Below, one piece after another: positions 49,901 through 61,600 of a stretch of DNA of 64,000 nt. The stretch is from Taenia hydatigena (taxonomy: Eukaryota; Platyhelminthes; Cestoda; Cyclophyllidea; Taeniidae). The first letter of the stretch is position 1; every line of letters begins with the position of its first letter. The stretch spans positions 20,193,155-20,257,154 of the forward strand of contig JADWOT020000004.1 of NCBI GenBank assembly GCA_036345935.2, in the 5' to 3' direction. The translations under genes were made by a program, and so were the position numbers. A model generated the notes under the pieces. That model was not told the origin of the DNA and did not search any database. It saw only the letters and a program-made list of their open reading frames with translations.

Positions 49901-52900
49901 TGCGCAGATTTCGCATACCATTCACCCCTATCTGACGCTTGAATCTAGGGCCACCATACTTTACTTAATGGCTAATCAAAATCGTTCTTGTCATCGCTGA
50001 ATCACCCACCACTTCATGGCTAGACGTTTGATGAAAGCTTGGTCACTAGCTCAGGGGTGACATTTAACATCGCTGTCCGATTCATGGCATTTGGGATGAT
50101 TGATGCCACTAATGATAATGCATTATTTTAATCGCCAACTTGAACTCATTAAGACTAACCTTCGTTTTCCTTGTAGCTAACTACCACAGCGAAGATGCGG
50201 CTCGTTGTGCAGTGTCTAGTTGGCTCCCAGTCTTTGAGTATCCCCTTGTTCAACTCCTTCAGCTCTTCTCATCCAGTAACTTAATCCGACTCCTAACCTG
50301 CGCCTTCCTTGAGCATCGCATTGTCCTCCTCTCCGCTGGTACACGTTTCTCTAGCAAACTACTTGAATCGGCCTTAAGTAGTCCCACCGTCCCTAAACGT
50401 TTGCTACTTTACAGATTACTATCGTCTGATGGTGGTTGGTGAGGGTCTAATTTGCCTCCTACAGCCTTTTGTATGGCCGCACGTCTATGCACCCGTGCTG
50501 CCAGCCACACTAACTCACTTTCTTGATGCTCCTGTGCCGTACATTATGGGGATGCGTTTTCAGCACCCACCCATACCCTCACAACCGACAGCGCCGCAAC
50601 TAGTTTCTGCAACAGGCACTCCGCGTGGTTCATTGCTCTCGCTTCCGTCCTTCTCCAGCTTTGGATTGGCTAGCGAGGTGAGCTAGCTTCAAGCTTTTCC
50701 CCATCTCCCTCTAATACGCATTTAATCTATGCAAGCAATCAACTGATTAGTTTTTTTAAGCATCATGGGTTAATTTTTCACCACTTTACGCGATCCTCCT
50801 ACTTAAAATCGTCGGTGTTTGCATCCCACAGGCTAATGTCTGCTATTTGGACATCGATCAGGGCGCAGTCCACTCCACGGATGTGGACTTGCCAATATTT
50901 CCCAACTCCACTGAATTGGAACACAACATTGAAGCAGTGCTAGCCATTTACCAGTATCAACAGCTCAACAATCAAAACTTGAATCGTTCTCTGGACTCAA
51001 ATTTTGCCGCCACCTCCACACCCTTATCGCGAAGCCAGTCGGTCTCGCGAAATACAAGTAAATGCTGCCTCACTTTTGTGGTCCACTTTTCGTATTCGCC
51101 CCTCTAGCACAAAAACTTTTTGTTTCCCCCTCTTCCCTCCCTGAGTTTGATTTCCTTTCATAATCTCGGTGCCGCGCATGTGACACACCCTTTGGCAGTA
51201 TTAATATAGTTGTGCTTAAGTCCACTTGTATCACGAACATCCTGTCTGCATTGAGGGTGGATATAGGCTGCTATTTGACCTCGTTGAATGAAAAATGTCC
51301 AACTGTGATAGTCGATGACATCCGCCAATTGTGCCCTGCAAAAGGAAGGCAAAGTGCAACTTTGGAAGATCATCATTTTCTCTTTTTTAAGAGAGGGGAG
51401 GGGAAGGCGTTTCATTGAACTTTCTTCTTTTCCTTCAAGGCTTCGACACACTTCCACGGCCTCTGCCCAGGCTCGCCTCGGACGTTTTGTCGGCTTCCAC
51501 GGTGATTAGACGACCTCAACTGGACCAGAATCTATCGATTATGCAGGTACATACCAGATGCTCATAGTTACTTAGTAGGGATTTGTACGACTTTCTATCA
51601 TCTCCACATTCACCTACTTCTATTGTAGCCAAATTCCGGCCCTTCAGGTTTGTGCTAGCGTTGGGGTTGGCTTTCTTTAACTCCTCAAATACCACATCGC
51701 TTTTATGTGGTTTGCGGTGTATCGTTCTAGTTTTGTCGCCTTCTTACTACTCGACCACAACGAAATACGCAACCAAGGAAACGGTTTAAAGACTTCTAAC
51801 ACCAATTGCAAATTGTAAAGTTGATGTTTACCAATGTACTTACACCACTTTTAGCGATCCGCGTCTTACCGCTTGATTGAGCAGATTGCAGCAACAAATG
51901 TCGTCGAGGCCAAAGGACGTCTACCAAACTCTCTCACAGATACTGCGTTTGCCTCTTCAACGACCAGTTCTGATGCTCAAAATAGTGGGTCATATCCCTC
52001 CGAGGAGTATTTCTCACGGATGCGAGAAATTGCCAGTGAAATAGTCTCTCGACGAGTGCGTATTCAGAAATGGTGCTGTTGCTTAAGGCAATATTTTATT
52101 GGTTTCAATGTACTTTCTTCCCACCCTCTCCCCCTCCTAGGAGCTGGCAGACTATGCTGAGCTACTCAAATTCAACTACGCCCTGCGTGATATCTTTTTA
52201 AATCATCTTGCCGAAATATTTGCTGACTTTGAGACTTTTGTGGTGGTTGGACACAACAGTGGTGACGCCTCGGAGGATGCGAGCGGACCCGGAAGTTCGG
52301 GTCTCCAGGCCTTCGATAAAGTCGGCTTTCTTTCCGACTGCCCTGAAACTCACATGGCCTTTCTCAGGTAAATATTCCACAACTGAATTTCATAATTTGA
52401 AGTCGTCAAAGTCTCACTTTCATTCTGTTCTTTTCTCAGTGCCTTTTTGGAGACTCAAATGTTCGCCACCTTCTTGGACACCCATGTCGCAACTCTGACA
52501 GTAAATCAGTCTCGGCGTTGCAGCAAATGTGGAATGTTGCGTGGTGGAGGGCTTCCATCGGCTTTGTCAAATTCACAACCGCTTGCGCTACCAGTTTCTG
52601 CATTTCTGGCCCGAATTCGAGCTCTCAAGTCTCAAGCTGCAGTGGATCATCAAAGACCCGCCACTGATCGTCTTTTGCGCAAGTCTATGCATCATTCAAC
52701 AACACATACTCCAGCTGTCGACCGTGGCAGGAGGAAAGACCGATTTGTTGGAAGTAGGTGGTTTTGAAATGAATTTACATTATCACATTATGCAACTAGA
52801 GATCTGCTATCTCGATTGTTTTTATGTTCGCAGACATTCCAAAGTCTCCACTGGACGTCGCTCAGTTTTGCAATGTGTCGTCACCTCATCCCCTTTTCTC

Positions 52901-55900
52901 AAAAATAAACCCCTCATTTTCCACCCTTCAGCGTTCGCGTCAGGTAACTGCCAGCCAACAGAACGATATCAAATGTCACTCACGCATGTTACCCTAGCAG
53001 TGTTGGCTGAAGTTTTGTTTCATTTTTGGGTGTGGAAGCCATCGTAGACCTGCTCATCTCAATTCGTGCTCCATAATGGTTTCTTAATAACAAACCCTTG
53101 TTACTATCGATGCCTCGCCCTTCTCATTATCTGTCATGACTAATAAATTTCAGTATCCCCCTTTTTACCACCACCACCAAAATCTATTAGCAATCGTTTA
53201 AATGATTTTTTTGTTTTCTGTAGCCAGGTCACTTTCGTCTTCTGGAGCGGAGCTTTCTGAGCAAAGCACCAGCCAATCGGCAGTGTGGAAGTGAGTCACC
53301 ACCCCCTCCACCACCTTCTGGAATTGCCATTGTGCCTTCGCCACTGCTGACTGAGGAGACGACAGCAACGGTGACGACCAGGACAGATGAGGAGGCGGTG
53401 GGGATGCCGTCAGTGACCTTTCAGCTTAGTGGCGGTGGTGGTGGGGATGAGGCTCCGAGGACGGTACTATGCGAACACTGCTCGACACCGCAGGCTCTGC
53501 CGCCACCCACACTGGAGCAGTCCTTGACCACTGGTCCTCAGTCTACCGCGTCTCGCACTATCCAGGTGAGAAAGCTTGCTCACACGAATCAAAGAGAATC
53601 ATTTCGATGCTTTTCAGCATAGGTGGCAGCGCCTAGCCCTCCATAGCAATGCGTCAGATCCCTGTATTTAATGCATAGCGTTTGGATTAGGCTTCTGCTT
53701 TAGGAAATCAAGATTGCTCCCTCCTTAAATCGGGTTTGCTTACAAATGGTGTGCCCAGTAGGCTCTTCTCGATCATTGTTACAAGATAGATTTTTCCAGT
53801 GACATTCTCAAAACTAATTGAAGGTTTTACCTATTGACGATACTTGTTAATTTCAGTTGCGAGGTCGAGACGGACTGACGCGTCTGCTGACAGGACCAGG
53901 GCCCAGTGGCCTCGAGAAGGGCTCTCTGTCACCCTCGATGGCTCAAGCCCACTGGGATTTTGTTGACTCCCTCCTGGAGGAATGCAAGCATCGGGTAGGC
54001 TCTTCTGAAACTACATTCACCCCTGAATGCCTTTGGTATTTTAGAGGAGAGCAAGATTGTTGTGACTTTGAACACCTCTCCTACTCTGATGATTCTATAC
54101 GGAAGTCTTGCGCAAAACAATCAAATTTCTGTCTACTTCTTCTTAGTAAGTTTGGCAAACACCGAGCTAAAACTTTTCCTTCTTTTCCTCTTTTAAAAGA
54201 CAAAGCGGATGGTGATCCAGAAGATGGGCTACGAAGCGCTACATCTGGGACACAACTACCAATCGGTATCGGAGGTAGAGGAGAACACTCTGGTCTCGGG
54301 GCTCTGTGATCTCCTCGAGCGCATCTGGTCCCACGGCATCCAGCGCAAACATGTGAAGCTCCTAAGCCCCTTCGATTCTCCTTCATCAAAGAAGATTTTT
54401 ATCACTGTTTTCCTTTAGGGCGCTTCCGCACTGTGGATGCACATTCTGGCCTTTGTGGAGCGGAATACTTTTTCCTCACTTTCATCCCTTGCGGTGTCTG
54501 CGCAAACTCCCACCCACTCACCCAGTCTCACCGACCGTTTGCCTGCCTCTCCATCAAATGCCCGAGGTCCGAAAAAGTTCGACAGCCTGCCACGCCGCTT
54601 CTCGACAACGAATGCCCCAGAGACCGTTGTGCTGGCATCGCCAGCGACGGCACGTGCACGTCGTTCGCTATGGACACCAACGCGTAGTCGGTCCATCACA
54701 CCCGCCGTGTCCTCCTCCGAATCGCCGGGACCCTCACGCCTGCCTGACAATGCACTGGTTATCTCGGTGTCGACCCTCCTCGATGCTGGGGGATCTTCGG
54801 TTACAGCGTTGTTGGACGACGTGGAGGCGGTTAAAAGTGTCGCCAGCTCTGCAGGCTACAAACTTCGTACCAATATCGGACTTGCTAGGGCTTTTGTCCG
54901 ACTGGCGTTAGAGAAGAAACGACTCTCGGCCTACCTCAAACTTCTCCTCTCCGATTCTGTGCTTTTAAGGTGAGCTGAGCTCTCCTCGTTCTGTTTTGAC
55001 AGCTTCTCTCCCTCCCCCAAAACTTCAAAAAGTCCATTTCTATTTACCTCTTTTCCTGTGGCAGGGAGCTCTACTCGCGGCACGCCTTTCTTCGATGCGA
55101 AGAGGAGAGGGAGCAGTTTTTAGTCCATTTACTTTCCCTGGATGCGGTGGACTACTTCTCATTCACACGAATGCTGCAGAAGGCCGAGATGCTCTATCGG
55201 GTGGCTATTGTGAGTGGAGGAGGGGGACGTGCTCGTCTCACCTTGGCCTTTTCAGCCAACGCTTGGGTGTGTCTGCGTGGGCACCTTGGCAGTTCGGGTC
55301 ATGTACCTCTTCCTCGTGCCTCGCCATCCTATGTGGAGTTTAAGGTGAGTTTCCACCTCAAGGTACATCTCCTCCATAAAATCGCTATCTGACATTCAAC
55401 AACGATTTCATGCGTCCAGAGTCTTTATAAGCAGCAACACAAATTGGATTTTGAATGTCAAGTCAACAGCGGATGCTTTTAAGCCCAGTACCTGTTTTCC
55501 TTCCAGCACCAGAACCTGGGCATAATCAACACCCTCCTAATTGGCCATGACAACGCCGGTTTCTCACCAAACATGTTCGTGGAGACAGTACTTGTTGCCA
55601 CGCCCTTGACCAACCATGTCTACTTGTGAGTGTCATCTTTTTCCCCTTTTAAGATTTTTTTCGCCCTTGAAACAATAGCATCATTGAAATATCTTTCCGT
55701 TAAGTCGCTGAGCGTTTCGTCATCGCTTCGTTTCTGTAACCCCTTTATATCTTTCTGATCTTCAGATTTCCGTGTGGTCATTGGCTAGGCCGTGGGGTCG
55801 AGGACAACAGCTGCGAACGCCTCCTAATCGGCCAAATAGCCCGAGTCAGTAAAGAGGGAACTAGTGAGTTTACAAATCCTTTGAAAACAATGCTTCTTGT

Positions 55901-57212
55901 CAAATGTTTCCAACTCCAGGACGTTCATTCCCTTGTATTCAGTTGTGGTGCCTCGATCTGCAGGACGTACTTCTGTGGAAAGTGAAGAGGCCGCCTCTAG
56001 CTTGGCCACTCCATTAATGCGACTGTATTCCGACACGATTCTCGATCCTAGTGAGTCATATCATCCTTTTCTTACTACTTTACAAACCATTGTGTCTTCT
56101 TTCCTCACTAGCCCATCCAACTGTAGGGAAGCTCCGCACCAGTTAAAACCATTTTTTGCCTTTCGTAGTAACTAGCGCGGTACTAGATAGACTGGCGAAT
56201 GCGGTGAATCGCCTGGCAAAGCACTTTGCTTGTACCAGTCGTGTGGAGGCCACAATGTCTCTATCAGCGTTGCTCTGCAGTAAAGAGTACGGGCTAGCAC
56301 CTGCATTAGAAGCCATCTTCACTCATGGCATTCGGTCTTCCGGTGTCTTCCAACGACGTCGTCTCTACGCCTGGGACTTTTTCGGTACTTGAGCCTACTT
56401 TCTCCAAACTAGCTCTAATCCAATACCATCCTCCTTGTAGAACGTTTCGTCGAGCACCAGAATCGAGGCACAAGCAATGATCAAACGCAAACCAGGCCAG
56501 TTGAAGTGGAAAGACTGGACGCCGCGCCTATGCACATTGGTGGTTTCGATGTGAGCTTTGTCGCCTCTCCAAGATTCGTCCGGACCCTCCCGCGCAACAG
56601 CGGTGGAAGCGGAGGCCCTCGCAATCTCGACAACATCCCCCGACGTGCGCCTCTTCCCAGCAAGACAAATTCTCGGCTCTTGCTTCGGGGGGCTGCCCTC
56701 CCCCCGGTCCCTGCACCCACTTCAACTCCTCTCAGCGGTGGGTGGCAGTCACAACCTTGCTCACCTGGCATGCCACTTCACCGGCGTCAGCGCTCCAGAA
56801 GTGCTCGATCTATCTTCGCGTTGGATAACTTCATTTCCACCTTTCGTCACGTCAACCTTGGCGGCTCTCACATTGGAAAACTCGGGAAGTTCCAGGTTAG
56901 ACCTCGATTTTTTAAGCTGCTCACACATTCCTTCGATAGCGCCGTGCACAAGGTATTTTACTCTCGTAGCGAATGGTGTGTATCGGGTGCCAGGACCACA
57001 CAATAGCCTCGTGGATTCCGGTGCTGGCGACAACATCACCGACTTTGGTGCGTCAACTCTATGACACACGAATACCCAACTTCTTGTTGGATCCAGACCT
57101 TCGAGATAGCGTTCAGACGCTGCTCTCCACACTGAATGATTTCACTTTTAAGTTGGATCCCGCTCTCCTCGGAGCCTGTCCAGAATCTGACATTTCAGGG
57201 CCTGTGGAATAG
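46913..57212 (+). CDS. DENND5: DENND5 (Rab6IP1-like) DENN/RUN/PLAT domain protein
   Basis: Twenty-four exons: 46913-46985, 47748-47869, 48764-49000, 49083-49290, 50177-50338, 50415-50677, 50832-51057, 51440-51546, 51855-52055, 52141-52367, 52440-52753, 52834-52943, 53224-53565, 53857-53994, 54200-54352, 54419-54969, 55065-55344, 55507-55625, 55766-55863, 55964-56050, 56112-56141, 56169-56384, 56441-56895 and 56970-57212. Total 4962 nt, one frame, 1653 residues. DENND5 proteins bind Rab6 and act on Rab39-type GTPases in Golgi/endosome traffic. uDENN begins [13 protein letters not shown] and includes [18 protein letters not shown]; cDENN has [20 protein letters not shown]; dDENN has [15 protein letters not shown]1 has [21 protein letters not shown] and [22 protein letters not shown] has LLIGHDNAG and [13 protein letters not shown]2 has [15 protein letters not shown] and MVCIGCQDH. 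It exceeds the vertebrate protein (about 1290) mainly through Ser/Pro/Gly-rich inserts near residues 720-890, 985-1100 and 1435-1550. Exon 12 and the 30-nt exon 21 are the least certain. Confidence 0.93.
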
Positions 57213-58681
57213 TTCTCACAATTCGGGATTCAGTCTTTTTCCGTCCATTCCTCAGGGCAAGGTCAATGTTTGTAGCCTCTGTCGCCCACATTGTAAATGT
57301 ACGCGTCATTTAGCCTTTCCCAGAACATGTGATTTCATTTGATAATGTTATTTCATGTTACATATAATTTATGTTCGAGACTTTGAAAGCAATTCAAGTA
57401 ATTGACGCTGGACGAAAGGGAGGGAGGCAAAAGTGGCACGGGTGTGTGGCACGTGTTTTCTATCAGTTGTAGCATGAATTGGGTGCCTTAACGATGACAA
57501 TGTCACTGAAGTTCTTTCCGTTTTGATAGTAAAGATTAGTGGTCTGTAGAAAACGCCTTGGATCGCTCTGTTGATTAGAATAATCGTGATTACTGGCTAC
57601 CATCCTTTGCCAGTGTGAATTCACCTTTACGGAACCACTTTTCTTCAGAAACAAGCAATCAGCACAAAGATGATAATCGCTTGAAGGAGTATGGGGAGAA
57701 CATAGGAGGTGAAGACGAGGCAGCATCTCTCACTCATCACGGAGTACATTATGGGGCCTTCGCAGGGGCAGATTGCTCGAGGGTGCGATGCGGACCCACG
57801 AAACATCTTTTGAAAACCCAGGCGCACGTCCAGCCGTCATTCATGCCGCAGTCTACTACACAACCGTCAAGCAGTCTTCTGCTGATGAGGTGGAGCGGGC
57901 CTTAGAAGTGTGATGCGGATCATACAGGCGGTGGAACGTTTGAAGATAGCTGATAATGTTGATTCTCCTGCCGACACTTGTGGCATGCAATGGCAGTTTG
58001 TGCGGCGAAAGAAATTAGGAATAATTTGACAGCCTTAAAGGCTTATTGTTGCTGGTTAGTACATGTGACACCTACTTGTCAAGAGCCTTCCACGACGCTT
58101 ATCGCAGTTAATGCAGATGTGAGCCAATTGTTGTGACAATTGCGCTAAGCTTGATCAAAAGTTGTTCCCGCTGTCCGTTACACTCAAGACCAAAGGGGAT
58201 GTCCATGTCCAGTGGATCAACATTAGAAACACTAGTCAAACCATTGTAGACGGTTCGTCTGCTGGGTTCATTTGAAACTTTTTGCACGTAGGTTAAGGAC
58301 AAGAGGAAAGGAGGTATTGGCACTTATGAATGCACAAAAAGCCATTTTACGGAGTCACGAGAAGTCAATGCAAGTCTTGACGACGTTTAAACATCACAAT
58401 TCTGTTAAATTTGATTTAAAAAATGCACATTAAATCATAAGGATGGCTAGCCGAACTAATGGGGAGAAAGAAGGACAGGGAACATTCGAAATGACCAACG
58501 TATTGAACTCAGTTCGACAAATTTGAAAGTCGTGGAACGAGCAACAACGATTAAAAGCCCTTGGGGTGCCCCAAGGGGAGCACTAACACCTGCTGAAAAC
58601 TCTCCCATCCGACTAGTAATTACAAGCTTTATAAAATGCTTTAATACAAACACACCTGGGAGTCGCCATGCAAGCACATAA
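57213..58681. other. Tail-to-tail interval between DENND5 and SART3
   Basis: Both neighbours end here. It contains the 3' UTRs and a possible decayed coding fragment on the plus strand (57730-58033). A 71-codon minus-strand frame at 58108-58323 has no recognised motif. Confidence 0.5.
57730..58033 (+). pseudogene. Possible decayed coding fragment
   Basis: Protein-like sequence appears in successive frames on the plus strand: GPSQGQIARGCDADPRNIF, then ENPGARPAVIHAAVYYTTV with SSADEVERALEV, then MRIIQAVERLKIADN and MQWQFVRRKKLG. Single-base shifts link the blocks, and stops precede them. It could be a processed pseudogene or an unspliced relic. The parent family was not identified. Confidence 0.3.
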
Positions 58682-61600
58682 TTATTGATTTAAAAACATT
58701 TTCCTGAAGTCCGCGTTGCTTTTTGATGCTGTGGCGCCCCCTGATTCGGCAGACGTGGTCTCCGATGGCAGAAAAGATGGCTGAGACGTTGACGCCCCCG
58801 AAGACGGACGATGGAGTGCTCTCGGCATGAATGAGAGCTGTGTGTGAGCCTTTGATCGGCTACAAGGGCAAAATCCACGACAATGGGCACTTATCGCAAT
58901 CCCAACACTTTTCATTGTTCTATGAAAAGCTAAGTGTGACTGTCTACTTACACGGGCGGGTTCAATGAAGGCTCCTTGTGTTTCGCCTGACCATGAGTAG
59001 AGCGGGCGGTTGGCGCAGCGGAGCGTGGCGGTGGGTTGCTAATAGCAACAGAAATTGCTTTGGAGCCGAAAACAACTCCGTCAGTGGCAACCAGAGCCCG
59101 ACTGGCTTCCTCTTCCGTTGCGAACTCCACGTAGGCGTGGCCCTTGGGCACTCCATTGCGGAAGGTCGCTATACGCACGCTTGTCACTTGACCGTGCTAA
59201 AAAAATTAATAAAAGTCAAAATTCAGGTTTCCTATTGTTATAAACCTATCCGGATGATAACTTTACCATAGTGTTTGGACATCACCCTGATAACACGACG
59301 TTCCGTTCTTGTCATTTTTGTCAACGGCCTATGGATTGTGTGTTTGTGGGGAAGTCTCGTCCAGAGACATATAATCTTAACACTTTCAGGTTCAATTTAC
59401 CACTAAATGGTTTAAAAGTCTCCCAAGAGTGTGGATGAAGACAGTCAAAACCAATTTTCCATATTTTCTCCGGTTCATTTCAAGCTTGGGTTCCGTAGCC
59501 ATTTGGACTTCGGATAGATGTTACACTGAAGTGCAATGACAGGTGGCTTATAAGGCAGAGTCTGATGGCGCAATCCCATGCGCACCTCGCAATTGAAGAG
59601 CCTTTCACTGACAAAAGATGATTATTCAAAGGAGAGGGAAGGGGTGGAGGCAACTGACCTTGCCGAAGAAGGTCCGAAGAGCCTCCTCTGTGGTGACTTT
59701 GTCTAGATTGCGAACGAAGAGTTTGTTAGGCTCCGGCATCCCAGTTTTGTAAGCAAAGGCACACTTCGAGCGATTAGTATCGCACACCGAGACGAACATA
59801 GGCCGACCGCCAATACCACCGGTGGCACTGGCGCTTACACCATCGCCACCACCACTCCCGATAGGTAGGCGATCCAGTTCAAGGGCTGCGGGCACGCTGC
59901 TCGCATCGGCGAACTCCACGTAGCCAAAGCCCTTCGATTTGCCCGCGTAGTCACGTACAAGGCGAATGGAGACCAATTTCCCGCACTGCAAATTCACCAA
60001 TGCGAATACGGAATCACCTTACCATTTCACAAAAACTATATTTGGAAAACACTGTATTGCAAACGGATTGATTGGGTTGGTTATCCCTGTTTTTCTAGTT
60101 TGTAAGCTGTTTTGACGGACTGTGGTGATCGACTTTGATGTGGGATCGGGGAAGCGAAGGTGGTAAGCTTTCCATCACTGGGGTGGGACAGAACGAAATT
60201 TGACATTTATGCACTTAACCACTATCCTGATGTCACCACGACATTCCATTTGTGCCAATCCTATTAACGGTCCATCATTACTTCTCTCTAGTGGTAAAGT
60301 CACGGCTTTTATGACCCCATTGAAGGGGGTTCAAAGTGTTAGATAATGACAAAGAGGAGACAGTCGATAGATGGTTGAAGTTGCAGTGCTTTATAACGGG
60401 GAGAGGGGACTGAAACTCCACCCACTTTGGACAACCAGCCCAAAGTCGTGCTTGCATAAAACAGTTGAATTTGCGTTAAAAATGACACCTTCCCTTGCCG
60501 GAATTCAGATAGATGGATGGGAAGCATTGAAGTGACAAAAAGAATGGACATCAATCCTACGAAGCTGCTTCGAAGTAAGCACTGGCTGGTACTGGTTTTG
60601 AAAAAAAATATTGGCTCACTTGTCCGGAAACGTAGGCACTTTTACACTTTTAAGAACGGCTCTGATGTCACAGAGAAAAAAATGCATTAATGACGAGGGA
60701 TGAATTGAACAGCAGCTCCCCATATGCTTGACATATTCGCCAATATGAACCATGACGCGTTAAGCAGGAGGTTAGAAAAAGTCAAAAATGAGTATCATTG
60801 TTACTCTTCATAACTAACCTTGGTGAAGATGGATTTCAATTCCTCCTCAGTTGTAGAGAAAGGGAGATTGCTAACAAAGACAGTTTGATCATCCTTGGAG
60901 GGATCGTGAATAACAGTTTCACCATGCTTCGGGTGACTCTCATTTTCAATTTCACCACCGCTTTTTTTCGGAGCCTCTTCGGCATCTACCTAAAATTCAT
61001 TAAACGAAGGATTTCCTTTCTCGCCTTCTTGGATGCTGAAAATGACTCCTTAGTCTGGGTTTATGGGATGTTTGAATTGAATTAATTATTTGTGAGGGAC
61101 GCTCAAGCCAATCCAAGACTATCCAGCTTACAACATACGAAAGGCCTAGAACACCCAAGGTGTTTCGGCCTTCATTTGAAAATTGCAAAAACTTTTGTTT
61201 GTGAATTGCTGTGTACACCACGACGCGTCGATTAGACGTCTGGAATGAGGTAGGCGTTCCACGAAGTAGCTTTATCCTCACAAGAATGACTGCCTAGGTT
61301 ATGGGCACGAAGCTCCTCGAATCACCACTGAAACGTCTGCAGTACTCAAACCATCCAAGTGTTGCTGCCGTTTGTCTGAGCGCCACCACCAGCTCCGTTC
61401 TGTATGTACTTTAGGTCTTCTAAAGCTACAACCCGACATCCCACAGGTCAGGAGTCCACGCCTTAGTTGACAAGCGCCTTTGATTATCAAAACACGTGAT
61501 TGTATGGAGGTATCCAGTAACGCTGACTCAAGAAGAGATGTGCTCCAGCTTGAACGCTCTTTCATAATTCTGGACTCCGAGTCTGGTGAGGGAATGTTGA

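Noticed and set aside
52529..53047. 172-codon plus-strand open frame
   Set aside because: It is out of frame with DENND5 exon 11 and crosses two splice sites; the DENND5 frame carries the conserved residues.
54415..54750. Minus-strand 111-codon open frame
   Set aside because: Antisense shadow of the GC-rich DENND5 exon 16.
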